Shown here in pieces: positions 28,044 to 41,068 of a stretch of 64,000 bases of DNA. The notes under the pieces were generated by a model. It saw nothing but the letters and a program-made list of their open reading frames with translations. It did no database searches and was not told where the DNA came from. This stretch comes from Gammaproteobacteria bacterium. Lineage in GTDB: Bacteria > Pseudomonadota > Gammaproteobacteria > Steroidobacterales > Woeseiaceae. Positions within the stretch are counted from its first letter, which is position 1. Each line of letters opens with the position of its first letter. Made by a program: the position numbers and the translations under genes. The DNA lies in the NCBI GenBank assembly GCA_022600955.1, contig JAHZJK010000010.1:174180-238179 (forward strand). Direction: 5' to 3'.

Positions 28044-28580
28044 TCAGTCAGTCGCGACAGCCTGTTCGCGGCGTTCCGTAATTTGACGCTGCACTGCGTC
28101 AAAAAGCCCCTCGCGCAACCCCACGAGCTTGAAGGCCTCAACCACAGTGAAAAACGGCGCTGCGAGGTTTGCCTGAATCGGGTGCTTGACCAGCACTGGC
28201 ATCGATTTTTCTACAGCATGCCCAACAAACTGCGCCGCGTATCCGCCGAAGAAACAGCCCGCAGCGATCATCCAGCTGGCGTTACCAGGGTATGCAACAC
28301 CGATCACCACTGCCAGCTTTACCAGCAGCCATGCACCAACGGCAAACGCCACTGCAAAAATGACATCCAGCGTCAGGTAGAACAGAAAGAATCCGAGCAT
28401 CACCACATGTGCGAGCAGGAAGCGAAACTCGTTCACTTCGAATCCCACCTTTGTGAGCGGGATAATTACGCCCAGCATGATCGTCGGAATACCAATCATG
28501 TGCACGAAAATGTTGAATGGATGCTGATGTGCCGATGCATATCCTGTCAGCATGTCCATCAGTTTGCCTTCTGTTTTCAT
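28044..28580 (-). CDS. Mpo1-like / DUF962 membrane protein
   Basis: A 178-residue protein with about four to five membrane helices. The DUF962 signature is seen near the N-terminus: YASAHQHPFNIFVHMIGIP with its HxxxxN...H arrangement, and GHAVEKSMPVLVKHP near residue 130. The yeast homologue Mpo1 is an iron-dependent dioxygenase in 2-hydroxy fatty acid alpha-oxidation, and the conserved histidines fit that. Bacterial members are largely untested. It is convergent with tRNA-Leu and divergent from nnrU. Confidence 0.8.
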   Translation of the reverse strand: MKTEGKLMDMLTGYASAHQHPFNIFVHMIGIPTIMLGVIIPLTKVGFEVNEFRFLLAHVVMLGFFLFYLTLDVIFAVAFAVGAWLLVKLAVVIGVAYPGNASWMIAAGCFFGGYAAQFVGHAVEKSMPVLVKHPIQANLAAPFFTVVEAFKLVGLREGLFDAVQRQITERREQAVATD

Positions 28581-28661
28581 AACCTGCCCTCGCCATCACC
28601 CCCACAAATCTAACACGATTTCTCTATACTCATGGTGCGCTTAACCAACAGGGAGAACAGC

Positions 28662-29231
28662 ATGGCCATTCTGATTGCAGGCGTCGTATTCTGGAGCGCC
28701 GCTCACCTGCTGCCGGCACTCTTGCCAACTGTGCGCAACAAGCTCGCAAACAAGCTCGGCGAAGGCCCTTATAAAGGCCTGTTTGCGCTCGACATTCTTT
28801 TGGCGCTTGGGCTGATCATCTATGGCTGGAAAACAGCGACGACAACTCTCCTTTACGCACCACCTCTTTATGGCAGCCCGATAGTTGGGTTCATGATGTT
28901 GCTGGCGCTTGTGTTGTTTGTGGCCTCGTCCGCCCCGACCAATCTCAAACGCTTTATTCGTCACCCGCAGATGATGGCGGTCGTACTATGGGGTGCCGCA
29001 CATTTGCTGAGTAACGGCGACAGCCGGTCCGTGATCCTGTTCGGCGGACTCAGTGTCTGGGCATTGCTCGAAATGGTGTTTATCAGCCGTCGCGATGGGG
29101 TTTGGAAAAAACCATCGGCCAAACCGGCAACCGCTGACCTGATCGTGATTGTGATTGCTGTTATTGCTTTCGCCGCGTTGCTGAATTTTCACAGCTATCT
29201 GTTTGGTGTCGACGCAATAGCGGGCTTCTAA
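28662..29231 (+). CDS. NnrU family membrane protein
   Basis: A 189-residue protein with five to six predicted helices. The NnrU signature is visible: AGVVFWSAAHLLPALLPTVRNKL at the N-terminus, then FIRHPQMMAVVLWGAAHLLSNGD near residue 105. NnrU was linked to nitrite/nitric oxide metabolism in Rhodobacter, and relatives include the isomerase of zeta-carotene; the role here is open. I start at the ATG 28662, preceded by GGGAGA, not at 28632. Confidence 0.83.
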   Translation: MAILIAGVVFWSAAHLLPALLPTVRNKLANKLGEGPYKGLFALDILLALGLIIYGWKTATTTLLYAPPLYGSPIVGFMMLLALVLFVASSAPTNLKRFIRHPQMMAVVLWGAAHLLSNGDSRSVILFGGLSVWALLEMVFISRRDGVWKKPSAKPATADLIVIVIAVIAFAALLNFHSYLFGVDAIAGF

Positions 29232-29347
29232 GAGTCTGTATATTGCAGGAATCTCCTATTTTGCGGAATATCGCAGTAGAAGAAATGCTATAAATGGGAC
29301 CGCGCTAACAAGAAACGACATGTTCAAGTCCCTGGGGAGAGGCACCG

Positions 29348-29752
29348 ATGCAGGAAACACTACTCGTCGCGGCGCTGATTTTGGCGGTGATTTGGTTGGT
29401 GCTCCGGATACGCCGCAACAAGCTTGAAATCGCGGCAGAATCCCGACCCACCAAGACCAGCACAGGCGGCGCCTTTCACGCGGTCGCGATTAGCTATTCA
29501 GAATCCGCGTGCGATGCGGCCAAGGCAATGACCGGCAGACGCTTTCTGTCCAGTGCAGCCCCTCGACTGCCGCTGCCGGAATGCGATGCCCTTGAGTGCC
29601 GTTGCCAGTTCACGCACCACGATGACCGTCGCACAGGTCAGGACCGACGCAGCCCATTTTCACCGGGTAACTACGGCGGCGGCACGGGCACCTATGAACG
29701 GGAGCGCCGTGACCGCAAAGACCGGCGCAAGAGCACCGGCGGACAGTCCTAG
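29348..29752 (+). CDS. Hypothetical single-pass membrane protein with HHDDRR motif
   Basis: A 134-residue protein with one N-terminal helix (about residues 4-20), then a basic cytoplasmic part. The notable segment CRCQFTHHDDRRTGQDRR (about residues 83-100) is a Cys/His/Arg-rich motif that I have seen described only in uncharacterised proteins. The C-terminus (YERERRDRKDRRKS) repeats the charged pattern. A strong GGGGAGAGG precedes the ATG. The TAG stop is shared as CTAG with the DUF2799 gene. Function unknown. Confidence 0.6.
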   Translation: MQETLLVAALILAVIWLVLRIRRNKLEIAAESRPTKTSTGGAFHAVAISYSESACDAAKAMTGRRFLSSAAPRLPLPECDALECRCQFTHHDDRRTGQDRRSPFSPGNYGGGTGTYERERRDRKDRRKSTGGQS

Positions 29753-30381
29753 TAGCCCATATCCGCGACAGTGATCTGGTAGTGGTCGAGCTCAACCTGG
29801 GAGCGCGCGCGCTCCGCGTACAGGTCCTTGATCTGCGCTTCCAGTTCACCTGTTCGCTCATGCAATTCCTTGAGGTCGGCCAGCAATAAGACGCGATCCG
29901 CCGTTGCCGTATCCTCGCCAATCAGAGCGGCCTCCTTATCATCAATTCTTTTCTTGATGCGATCGATCTCGTGTTCCTTGGCGTTTATTGCCGAGGATGC
30001 CCGGTTCACGTTGCCCCGCAACGTATGTAGCACGCGACCAGCGTTGTAGGCGTCAAGAAAGTCTGCTTCCAGAGTGACATTGCAAACTCCATTGTAACTG
30101 CCGCCACTCGCACCAACATTGAAGCCACGACTTGGCTGACAAAACTCGACCAGCCCTTGTTCGCGACCGTTTTGGTATGCGGCGAAATCCGGAGCAACGC
30201 CGTGTTTGGCACAAGCCTTGCGATGTTGACCGATGCGCTCCGCGGTGTAGCCGCGCGCGCCGTCCTCATAGCCGATCGTCTGCCAGTCACTGGTGAGGCA
30301 TTCGTCGCTACTCATCGAGGCACAACCACTGAGCGTGGCCACGGCGAATACGACAGTGAATATACCGAGCTTGCTGTTCAT
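29749..30381 (-). CDS. DUF2799 lipoprotein
   Basis: A 210-residue predicted lipoprotein: signal MNSKLGIFTVVFAVATLSGC with lipobox Cys at residue 20. The DUF2799 region (about 26-110) shows SDWQTIGYEDGARG, CAKHGVAPDFAAYQNGREQG and YNGVC. The second half is a long coiled coil (about 120-205, heptads with KRIDDKEAAL, LHERTGELEAQIKDL). It is likely anchored in the outer membrane or periplasm. I start at 30381 because the signal peptide begins there; a longer frame adds nine residues. Confidence 0.75.
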   Translation of the reverse strand: MNSKLGIFTVVFAVATLSGCASMSSDECLTSDWQTIGYEDGARGYTAERIGQHRKACAKHGVAPDFAAYQNGREQGLVEFCQPSRGFNVGASGGSYNGVCNVTLEADFLDAYNAGRVLHTLRGNVNRASSAINAKEHEIDRIKKRIDDKEAALIGEDTATADRVLLLADLKELHERTGELEAQIKDLYAERARSQVELDHYQITVADMGY

Positions 30382-30564
30382 TCCGAACTCCCATCCAAAA
30401 CTATTCAAATCATGCTCGCATAGATACGCCTGGGCGACTGAACGGGACCTGAAAATCGCGAATTAGGACGCCCTTCCCTGTGCACCAGTGTGACATGCGT
30501 CACAGAGTCGGCCGTAGCGCAGCGCTAATCTCAGAGACTAACCCCGGCAAATGGATCCAGCGAA

Positions 30565-31428
30565 ATGGAACTCGAAGCGATCAGCGGAGCGGCGACTGTC
30601 GCGTTGACAAGCACAATCGTGTTTTTGTTGATCGCCAAGACCTGGAACACAGTTGCACGCACCGTCGCATCTACGCCCAGCTTCTCGGACCGCATCATGC
30701 GCGAAGCGGCACAACGTTTTCGTGATGAACTGGAGCGCCTCTCCAGTTCGCAGCAGATCTACCTCAGCGGTTCCCTCGTATTCGTCATGCTGTTTGTGGC
30801 CGCGTACCTGCTTAAGGCCCGGGAGCTGTTCGCGGGCTACCCTTCCTGGCAACTGTACTTGCAACTTGGATTTATCGGCCTGACAACAGGCTTCGCGATT
30901 TACAGGCTATGCAAGACCGTTGCCGCCCGCTACCGGGTCAGCTTTGTTCGCGACGCGAACATAGCCGTGGGGCACCAGTTACAACAGCTTTCTGCCGGGG
31001 CTACACGCGTCTATCACGATGTCGAGACTTCGGCAGGCGTAGTGGATCACGTCATCGTCAGCCAAAACGGCGTTTACGCAATCAACGTTGTTGCACGTCG
31101 CAGCCACAAGAGAGCGAGCGCGCGGCTTATCGAAAATACGTTGCAATTCTCCAATGGCAAAGCGGCTGTCTCAATCGTCGACATCGCAGCAAAGAGTAAG
31201 CGGCTACAAAAAGAATTTCGCCAGCTTCTCGGACACAAAGTCCGGGTTCGCTCCGTTATCGCACTGCCGGGATGGGAAATAGGCGAACAGAGCAGCTACG
31301 ATCACCTGCTCGTGAACGAGCGAAACCTGGCCATGCTTAGCGGCTGGAAAGACAACAGCGATCACCTCATGAACGAGGATGCAGACCTGTTGCATCAGGA
31401 ACTGCGGTCGCGCTGCCTGCGGGCCTAG
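30565..31428 (+). CDS. NERD-domain membrane protein
   Basis: A 287-residue protein with two or three N-terminal helices (residues about 10-30, 70-88, 97-115), then a NERD (nuclease-related) domain: GATRVYHDVETSAGVVDHVIV and YAINVVARRS, followed by KVRVRSVIALPGWEIG. The expected acidic and lysine residues of the restriction-endonuclease-like core are only partly visible (Asp in VVDHVIV), so activity is doubtful. NERD proteins are widespread, often of unknown role. It converges on the 178-residue gene with shared CTAG stops. Confidence 0.72.
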   Translation: MELEAISGAATVALTSTIVFLLIAKTWNTVARTVASTPSFSDRIMREAAQRFRDELERLSSSQQIYLSGSLVFVMLFVAAYLLKARELFAGYPSWQLYLQLGFIGLTTGFAIYRLCKTVAARYRVSFVRDANIAVGHQLQQLSAGATRVYHDVETSAGVVDHVIVSQNGVYAINVVARRSHKRASARLIENTLQFSNGKAAVSIVDIAAKSKRLQKEFRQLLGHKVRVRSVIALPGWEIGEQSSYDHLLVNERNLAMLSGWKDNSDHLMNEDADLLHQELRSRCLRA

Positions 31429-31961
31429 GCGATTGCGGTTGCAGCCTGAGAAAGCTGGCTGCGCGCTTCGTCAAACTGTCCCGCCGCCTTCTTGAGATAG
31501 GTCTCCGCCTCTTCGTCATAGCCATCCGCTGATGCGGACCACACGCGATTGATATAGCGTTCACCTGCTGCAAAATGACTCATGATGTCCGCGTAGGCCT
31601 GCAATCCGAACAAGTGCACCATGCTCTCCCGCGCATCTGCGAAACGCCGCAGGTCTGCCCGGAGATGCATGTCGATTTTCTCGCGAAGCGCCGCACCGTG
31701 CGCCACAGCACCACTGGTCATGGCCTCGAGATCCCTGACGATGTTCTGAATCGATTCAGTCAGTTCACTGCGATTGGATTGCAACACGGACTCGGAGCGG
31801 GCATGTGCAGAAGCCTGGCGCTTGAAAATATAGAGTCCGGCAATCGCCGCGATGGCACCAGAGCCGAAAACCATCCAATTGACATTCTGCACGTCCAGTG
31901 AGGTCGCGAAAGCGCCGACCAGAAATCCAACCGTGATCAATAAGAAACCCAGATTCTTCAT
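31425..31961 (-). CDS. Hypothetical membrane-anchored helical protein
   Basis: I do not recognise a family. The 178 residues contain two N-terminal helices (about 4-22 and 28-46), a coiled-coil stretch (SVLQSNRSELTESIQNIVRDLEAM) and a helical C-terminal part with TPR-like composition (YDEEAETYLKKAAGQFDEAR). It follows the OPT transporter gene by 12 bases on the same strand and is probably cotranscribed. The stop is shared as CTAG with the NERD gene. Confidence 0.6.
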   Translation of the reverse strand: MKNLGFLLITVGFLVGAFATSLDVQNVNWMVFGSGAIAAIAGLYIFKRQASAHARSESVLQSNRSELTESIQNIVRDLEAMTSGAVAHGAALREKIDMHLRADLRRFADARESMVHLFGLQAYADIMSHFAAGERYINRVWSASADGYDEEAETYLKKAAGQFDEARSQLSQAATAIA

Positions 31962-31973
31962 AGTTCTCTCCTG

Positions 31974-33689
31974 CTACGACGCCATTACGATATGTAATGC
32001 GTCGCCCACCCCGACGAGCGCCTCTCCGACAATCAGGCCGGCGGCAATTGGAATGCCGACCTCCTCGCTCCATGTCTGGCCTTTGGCCCTGTCTGTTAGC
32101 TCGCGAGCCAGAGTACCCAGCGAGTACGTCAATACGATATTGAATGGCAGATAAAAGCCAAGTCCAACTGTAATACCCAGGCCGCCGATTACTGCCGACA
32201 AAATGCCGCCAAGCACCGCACCAGCGGCGTATTTCTGGGTCGGCACATCGCCACCCATTATGCCGTCAATAGTGCTCGCCAGCGCCTGCGCTTGCGGTGC
32301 TGGCAGTTTGTCACTTCCGAGCCCGTGCGATTCATTGAGAACGAAAATCACGCCGATGACCACGATAGGGCCCAGCCAGGCACCGGCAAACTGACCGATC
32401 TGCTGCATACGCGGCGTCGCACCGACCAGATAACCTGTCTTGAGGTCCAGCATGAGGTCAGTCGCTTGCGACATCGCGACGCAGGTTGCGGCTCCCACCA
32501 TCAGCGCAGCAATAATCGAGTCCGCGCGGTCCATGCTGAACGCCTGCGTGACGACGATGAGCAAGGTGATACCCACAAGTGTCATTCCCGACAGCGGAGA
32601 CCAGTTGGTGCGCCCTATAGCCTCGGACAATATGATGCCGGACATCCATATCCAGAGTGTGCCCATCAGCGCCATTGAAACACCGGTAACCAGGCCAACA
32701 GACTCGACCGAAGTTACTGCCATGACACACAACAAAATGGCTGCACCAGCAACTGCGAAATACAACAGCTTGATCGGCATCTCGTCGCTGGATGCGCTGG
32801 ACGCTACTCTGGCAGCTTTTTGCATGGATCGAATGGCGCTAACGATCAACGGGAATGCAAGGAACACGCCCATAACCGCGCCGCCAATCAACATGCCAAT
32901 ACCGAGCGGACGGTACAACATTAGCCGAAGCGGACCCGGTGCGTTGACTGTTTCGCCAGCGGCATCGACCGGAAAAGACCCGGTCGCCGCAAGCATTGGA
33001 GACAGGAACCAGTAAGCGACGAAACCACCGATGATAAACGCGACGCCGCCTCGCCCTGCGATGTAGCCCACGCCGATCGTCATAAGCGACAGATACCAGA
33101 TACCGTTCATGTACTCCGGCATGCCGATAATCGCGCCAAGATTCCAGTTCGACACGCCTGTCTTGATTGTGGCGAAATGTACAGTCGCACTTAACAGTGC
33201 CGCGATCAGGAGAACCACCGCTTTGCGTACGCCGGCACCGGGCGACTTCAGAATCGTCGCAACTGCTACGCCACCAGGATACGTCAGGCGCTCGTAGTCG
33301 ATCATGTGTTTGCGAAGCGGGATGATAAACGCGATGCCGAGGAACGCACCGGCGATACAGCCAAATGTCAGGATGACTGGATCAAAACGATCACCAAACC
33401 CGAGCAAGAATATTGCCGGCACCGAAAACATCATGCCCGATGACGCACCATTCACGCCGCTGGCGATCGTCTGAACAATATTGTTCTCGACAATACTCTT
33501 GCGTCGCAGGATGCCGCGCAAAACGCCGAAACCCAGAATCGCGGCAAGTTCCGAACCTTCGATGGAAAAACCAAGAATCAAGGCTGCGTAGCCGATTGAT
33601 ACGGCAATGATTACGCCGATGAACCAACCCGTGACCAGCGCAACCCAGGTGAGTTCCGGATATGGGCGTCCGACTGTGGATCCGCTCAT
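31974..33689 (-). CDS. OPT family oligopeptide/metal-chelate transporter
   Basis: A large, very hydrophobic protein of about 571 residues with some 14-16 membrane helices. OPT-family stretches include ASGVNGASSGMMFSVPAIFLLGF, YERLTYPGGVAVATILKS and DLMLDLKTGYLVGATPRMQQ. Bacterial OPT proteins are proton-driven and take up peptides or metal chelates; the substrate is not predictable. The ATG at 33689 has a GAGGGG six bases upstream, better than the ATG at 33695. Confidence 0.88.
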   Translation of the reverse strand: MSGSTVGRPYPELTWVALVTGWFIGVIIAVSIGYAALILGFSIEGSELAAILGFGVLRGILRRKSIVENNIVQTIASGVNGASSGMMFSVPAIFLLGFGDRFDPVILTFGCIAGAFLGIAFIIPLRKHMIDYERLTYPGGVAVATILKSPGAGVRKAVVLLIAALLSATVHFATIKTGVSNWNLGAIIGMPEYMNGIWYLSLMTIGVGYIAGRGGVAFIIGGFVAYWFLSPMLAATGSFPVDAAGETVNAPGPLRLMLYRPLGIGMLIGGAVMGVFLAFPLIVSAIRSMQKAARVASSASSDEMPIKLLYFAVAGAAILLCVMAVTSVESVGLVTGVSMALMGTLWIWMSGIILSEAIGRTNWSPLSGMTLVGITLLIVVTQAFSMDRADSIIAALMVGAATCVAMSQATDLMLDLKTGYLVGATPRMQQIGQFAGAWLGPIVVIGVIFVLNESHGLGSDKLPAPQAQALASTIDGIMGGDVPTQKYAAGAVLGGILSAVIGGLGITVGLGFYLPFNIVLTYSLGTLARELTDRAKGQTWSEEVGIPIAAGLIVGEALVGVGDALHIVMAS

Positions 33690-33735
33690 ACTCATCCCCT
33701 CTTTTTATTTTGTGTCAGATTATCACACAACCCTG

Positions 33736-34800
33736 TCAGAGCGCCTGCAGACGCGCGGCGAACTGATCTTTCTCAAGCACTTCGACAAACTCATCTGCCA
33801 TTTGCTCACAGGCCGCGACGCAGGCCGTCCAGATCTCGATGCGCTGCTTCGGTGTGTATTTCACAAAGTCGGTGCGATCGGGAATCTTGCCGTTAGGAAG
33901 CGCAGCCACGAACTCCTTGGACGGGCTTATGAGTATCGTCCTGTCGACGTGCTCGGACTGCGGCCGGCGCCATCCCAGCTTTTTGTCGAACCAGCCAGGC
34001 ACAATATAGTCGTAGAAGTGCGGGTACAGAGTCAGACGCTCCGCACTGCTGTGCGGCAAATCGTGGTGATAGTCAATGATTCCGCCATCACGATACATAC
34101 CCTGTTTTGCACCGGCGATATCCGCTACACCTGACAACACCAGCGGTATCGCACCGGTCGCGACAATCGCGTCGGCCAGGTTGTCTTCCTGAAGCGCCAC
34201 CTGTTGCAGCGGAAATCCAGTGGCATCGAAAAATGGCGGCAAGTCGCGTTGGTCATAAAACAGCGCGCGTTCGAAAAACAAACCCAGCGTTTTGCGACTG
34301 ATAATGTTCAGCGTCGCTGCTGTCACAAGCCCGAGGCCAAGCAGCCACTTGTTTTCTGACGCCGTCATGTGGCGACTGCGAACGGCCATGACGTGGGTTC
34401 TGAACACCGGGTGACTCAGTACCTCGCGCGCGCCATCGGGCCCCAGCACGACCTCGATAACCTCACGTGTCTTCTCTGTGATTTCATGAATGTCCGGTGC
34501 TTCACTATAGGTCTGGTGGATATAGGCCGATTCAAATCGATTAATCGCCGCGACAGGATCCCGTTGCGCATAACAGGCGAATCGCCACGACCCGATAGAC
34601 GAACCAATGAGATGTACAGGAGCGGACAGCTGCGGCACCAGGTTCGACAGAATCGCGCGGTCGAGTTGACTTAACACAAGCCATTTCGCGCCACCGGATG
34701 CGCCAGCGATGGTTCCTATCGACGATATGTCGAATCCATGCTGTTGCACGGATTTAAGGGCACCAGCGCCCGCTTTGAATGTCAAAGAGAACGAATTCAC
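33736..34800 (-). CDS. Patatin-like phospholipase family protein
   Basis: A 354-residue alpha/beta hydrolase of the patatin type. The oxyanion glycines (IAGASGGAKWLV, about 32-43), nucleophile elbow GSSIGSW (Ser about 66-68) and the catalytic Asp in YRDGGIIDYHHDLP form the Ser-Asp dyad of this family. No signal peptide is seen, so it probably acts on lipids or acyl esters from the cytoplasmic side. It is divergent from the choice-of-anchor B gene with about 76 bases between starts. Confidence 0.82.
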   Translation of the reverse strand: MNSFSLTFKAGAGALKSVQQHGFDISSIGTIAGASGGAKWLVLSQLDRAILSNLVPQLSAPVHLIGSSIGSWRFACYAQRDPVAAINRFESAYIHQTYSEAPDIHEITEKTREVIEVVLGPDGAREVLSHPVFRTHVMAVRSRHMTASENKWLLGLGLVTAATLNIISRKTLGLFFERALFYDQRDLPPFFDATGFPLQQVALQEDNLADAIVATGAIPLVLSGVADIAGAKQGMYRDGGIIDYHHDLPHSSAERLTLYPHFYDYIVPGWFDKKLGWRRPQSEHVDRTILISPSKEFVAALPNGKIPDRTDFVKYTPKQRIEIWTACVAACEQMADEFVEVLEKDQFAARLQAL

Positions 34801-34876
34801 AAAACGTCAGATTGCAGAGGTAGTGGACAGGATGAACGGCTATTATAGGGGCTTCCACCTCAAATCGGTCAATTCG

Positions 34877-39063
<4,187 letters not shown>

Positions 39064-39067
<4 letters not shown>

Positions 39068-39936
39068 TGTTCGCCATCCGACTGGTTGAGGTAGCGGAAA
39101 AACTCATTGTTCGGATCGAGCACCAGCAAGTCGCCTGCAGTGCCCATTGATCGTCTGTACGCTTCAATGCTGCGGTAAAAGGCGTAGAATTCTGCATCCT
39201 TGTTATAAGCGTTGGCGTAGATTTCGGCCGCTCGTGCGTCGCCTTCACCGCGGATGATCTGTCCGTCGCGCGTCGCATTTGCCAGGAGAATCGTTCGATC
39301 CTTGTCAGCTGTTGATTTGATGAGTTCAGCAGCCTCCTCGCCTTCGGACCGCGTCTCGGCAGCGACCCTCGCACGCTCTTCACGCATCTGCTCATAAACC
39401 GAATTCGCAACCTGCGAAATGAATTCCACCTGCTTCACTCGAAAGTCGACCACCTGAATGCCAAGGCCTTGCGCCGTTTCGGCAGAATTCAAAAGCATGT
39501 CCCGCATCAGTTCCGCGCGTTCTACCGAAATAGCTTCCTGGATGGTGCGCTTACCAAACTCTGTAACGATCGAGTTCTTTACGATTTCACGCAGGCGATC
39601 CATTGCGACTTCCTGCAGGCCACCCGTCGATGTATAGAATGCAACCTCATCAACAATCCGCCATTTCACGAAGTAGTCAACGGTCATGGCTGTGCGTTCC
39701 AGCGTAAACACACGCTGCGGTGCGTCGTCGATTTTCAAGATCTGGCTGGGAAACTTGCGCACAGTCTCATAGACAGGAATCTTGAAATGCAATCCCGCGT
39801 CATAATTCGCAGCAACGACCTTACCAACGCGCAACTTGATTGCGAGCTCGCGCTCACCAACCGTAAACGCGGCCAAACCGACAATCACCAGCGCGATGCC
39901 GAATATCACTACGCCTGTAAATCTTGAATTATTCAT
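39064..39936 (-). CDS. hflC: Protease modulator HflC
   Basis: A 290-residue SPFH/band 7 protein, anchored by an N-terminal helix (residues 7-27) and otherwise periplasmic. With HflK it forms a large cage around FtsH and limits its access to membrane substrates. Family stretches are FTVGERELAIKLRVGKVV, VDYFVKWRIVD and GIQVVDFRVKQVEF. Its start overlaps the hflK stop by four bases and its stop overlaps the DUF2065 start. Confidence 0.96.
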
Positions 39937-41057
39937 TCGCGCGTCCTCCGTTCGCGGCTGGTATTTGCCCGATCATCAATGCTGTCGAGTGACGGCAGCT
40001 GCGATGCGCCCGCATTGTTCGATCCATTTGCCGGCAACGAACCGGCTTGCCTCAACAACTGATCGATTGGCAGGTACAACAGATTTCCGCTGCCTTCGGA
40101 GTCGAGAATAATCTTGCTGGAGCGACCGTAGACGTCCTCAACAGCCTCAATGTAGAGACGATCACGCGTCACCTTCGGCGCTTTCTGGTACTCGGCCAGT
40201 AAGGCCTCAAAACGCGCCGCATCACCTTCTGCGGTAGCGATAAGACGATCTCGATAGGCTTCGGCGTCTTGCAGTACGCGCTGCGCGGCACCACGTGCGC
40301 GCGGGATAATGTCATTGGCGTAGGTTTGTGCTTCGAGCTCGTAGCGTTCTTTGTCGTTACGTGCTTTTTGTGTGTCGTCAACAGCTTCCTGAACTGACTT
40401 AGGATAGTCGACGACCCGCAGGTTGATTGAGGTGACCGTCAAACCCGCACCATAGGTTTCAAGCGTTTCCTGCAACTCGGTAATCGTGCGCTCGGGAATT
40501 TGCTCACGTCGTTCACCGATCAGCTCCGTCAATGTGCTCGTGCCAACTACACCACGCAATGCACTTTCTGTGACGTCCTGTAGCGTGACTTCCGGACCCG
40601 CAACCTCAAAGCTGAACTTGACCGGATCGGTACGACGATACTGTACGACAACGTCGATGAAGACGTACTGCTCGTCTGCTGTCAGCATTTCCGTGCTGAA
40701 AGGATAGTCGTTTACTTCCTGGACATTGACGACATCAACGGTCTCGATGGGAAATGGCCAGTGCCAGCGTAAGCCCGGGGCTGCAGTCTGAACGTCCTCT
40801 GACTCATAGACGTGTTTGCCAAAGCGCTGCACAACACCGCGTTCAGCAGCGTCCACGCGGTAAAACCCGGTCAGGCCCCAGGCAATCAACAGCATGATGA
40901 TCAGAGCGATTCCGCCGCCACCGCCAGCGCCGCCGCCTCCACCGATTATTTTGCCGAAGCGCTTTTGCCAATCCTGCACGATCTGATCCAGATCATTGGG
41001 CTCATCGCCATCACGTTTCCACGGGTCGTGGCCATTTCCAGAGTCGTTATTTGCCAT
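39933..41057 (-). CDS. hflK: FtsH protease activity modulator HflK
   Basis: A 374-residue partner of HflC. A Gly/Asp-rich cytoplasmic N-terminus (about 1-48, with a GGGGGAGGGGG run) precedes one membrane helix (about 49-68) and the SPFH domain (AAERGVVQRFGKHVY, VVQYRRTDPVKFSF, NLRVVDYPKSVQEAVDD). The C-terminal part has the coiled region AQTYANDIIPRARGAAQRVL. It lies 11 bases downstream of hflX. Confidence 0.96.
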   Translation of the reverse strand: MANNDSGNGHDPWKRDGDEPNDLDQIVQDWQKRFGKIIGGGGGAGGGGGIALIIMLLIAWGLTGFYRVDAAERGVVQRFGKHVYESEDVQTAAPGLRWHWPFPIETVDVVNVQEVNDYPFSTEMLTADEQYVFIDVVVQYRRTDPVKFSFEVAGPEVTLQDVTESALRGVVGTSTLTELIGERREQIPERTITELQETLETYGAGLTVTSINLRVVDYPKSVQEAVDDTQKARNDKERYELEAQTYANDIIPRARGAAQRVLQDAEAYRDRLIATAEGDAARFEALLAEYQKAPKVTRDRLYIEAVEDVYGRSSKIILDSEGSGNLLYLPIDQLLRQAGSLPANGSNNAGASQLPSLDSIDDRANTSRERRTRE

Positions 41058-41068
41058 AGTCTCAGTCT

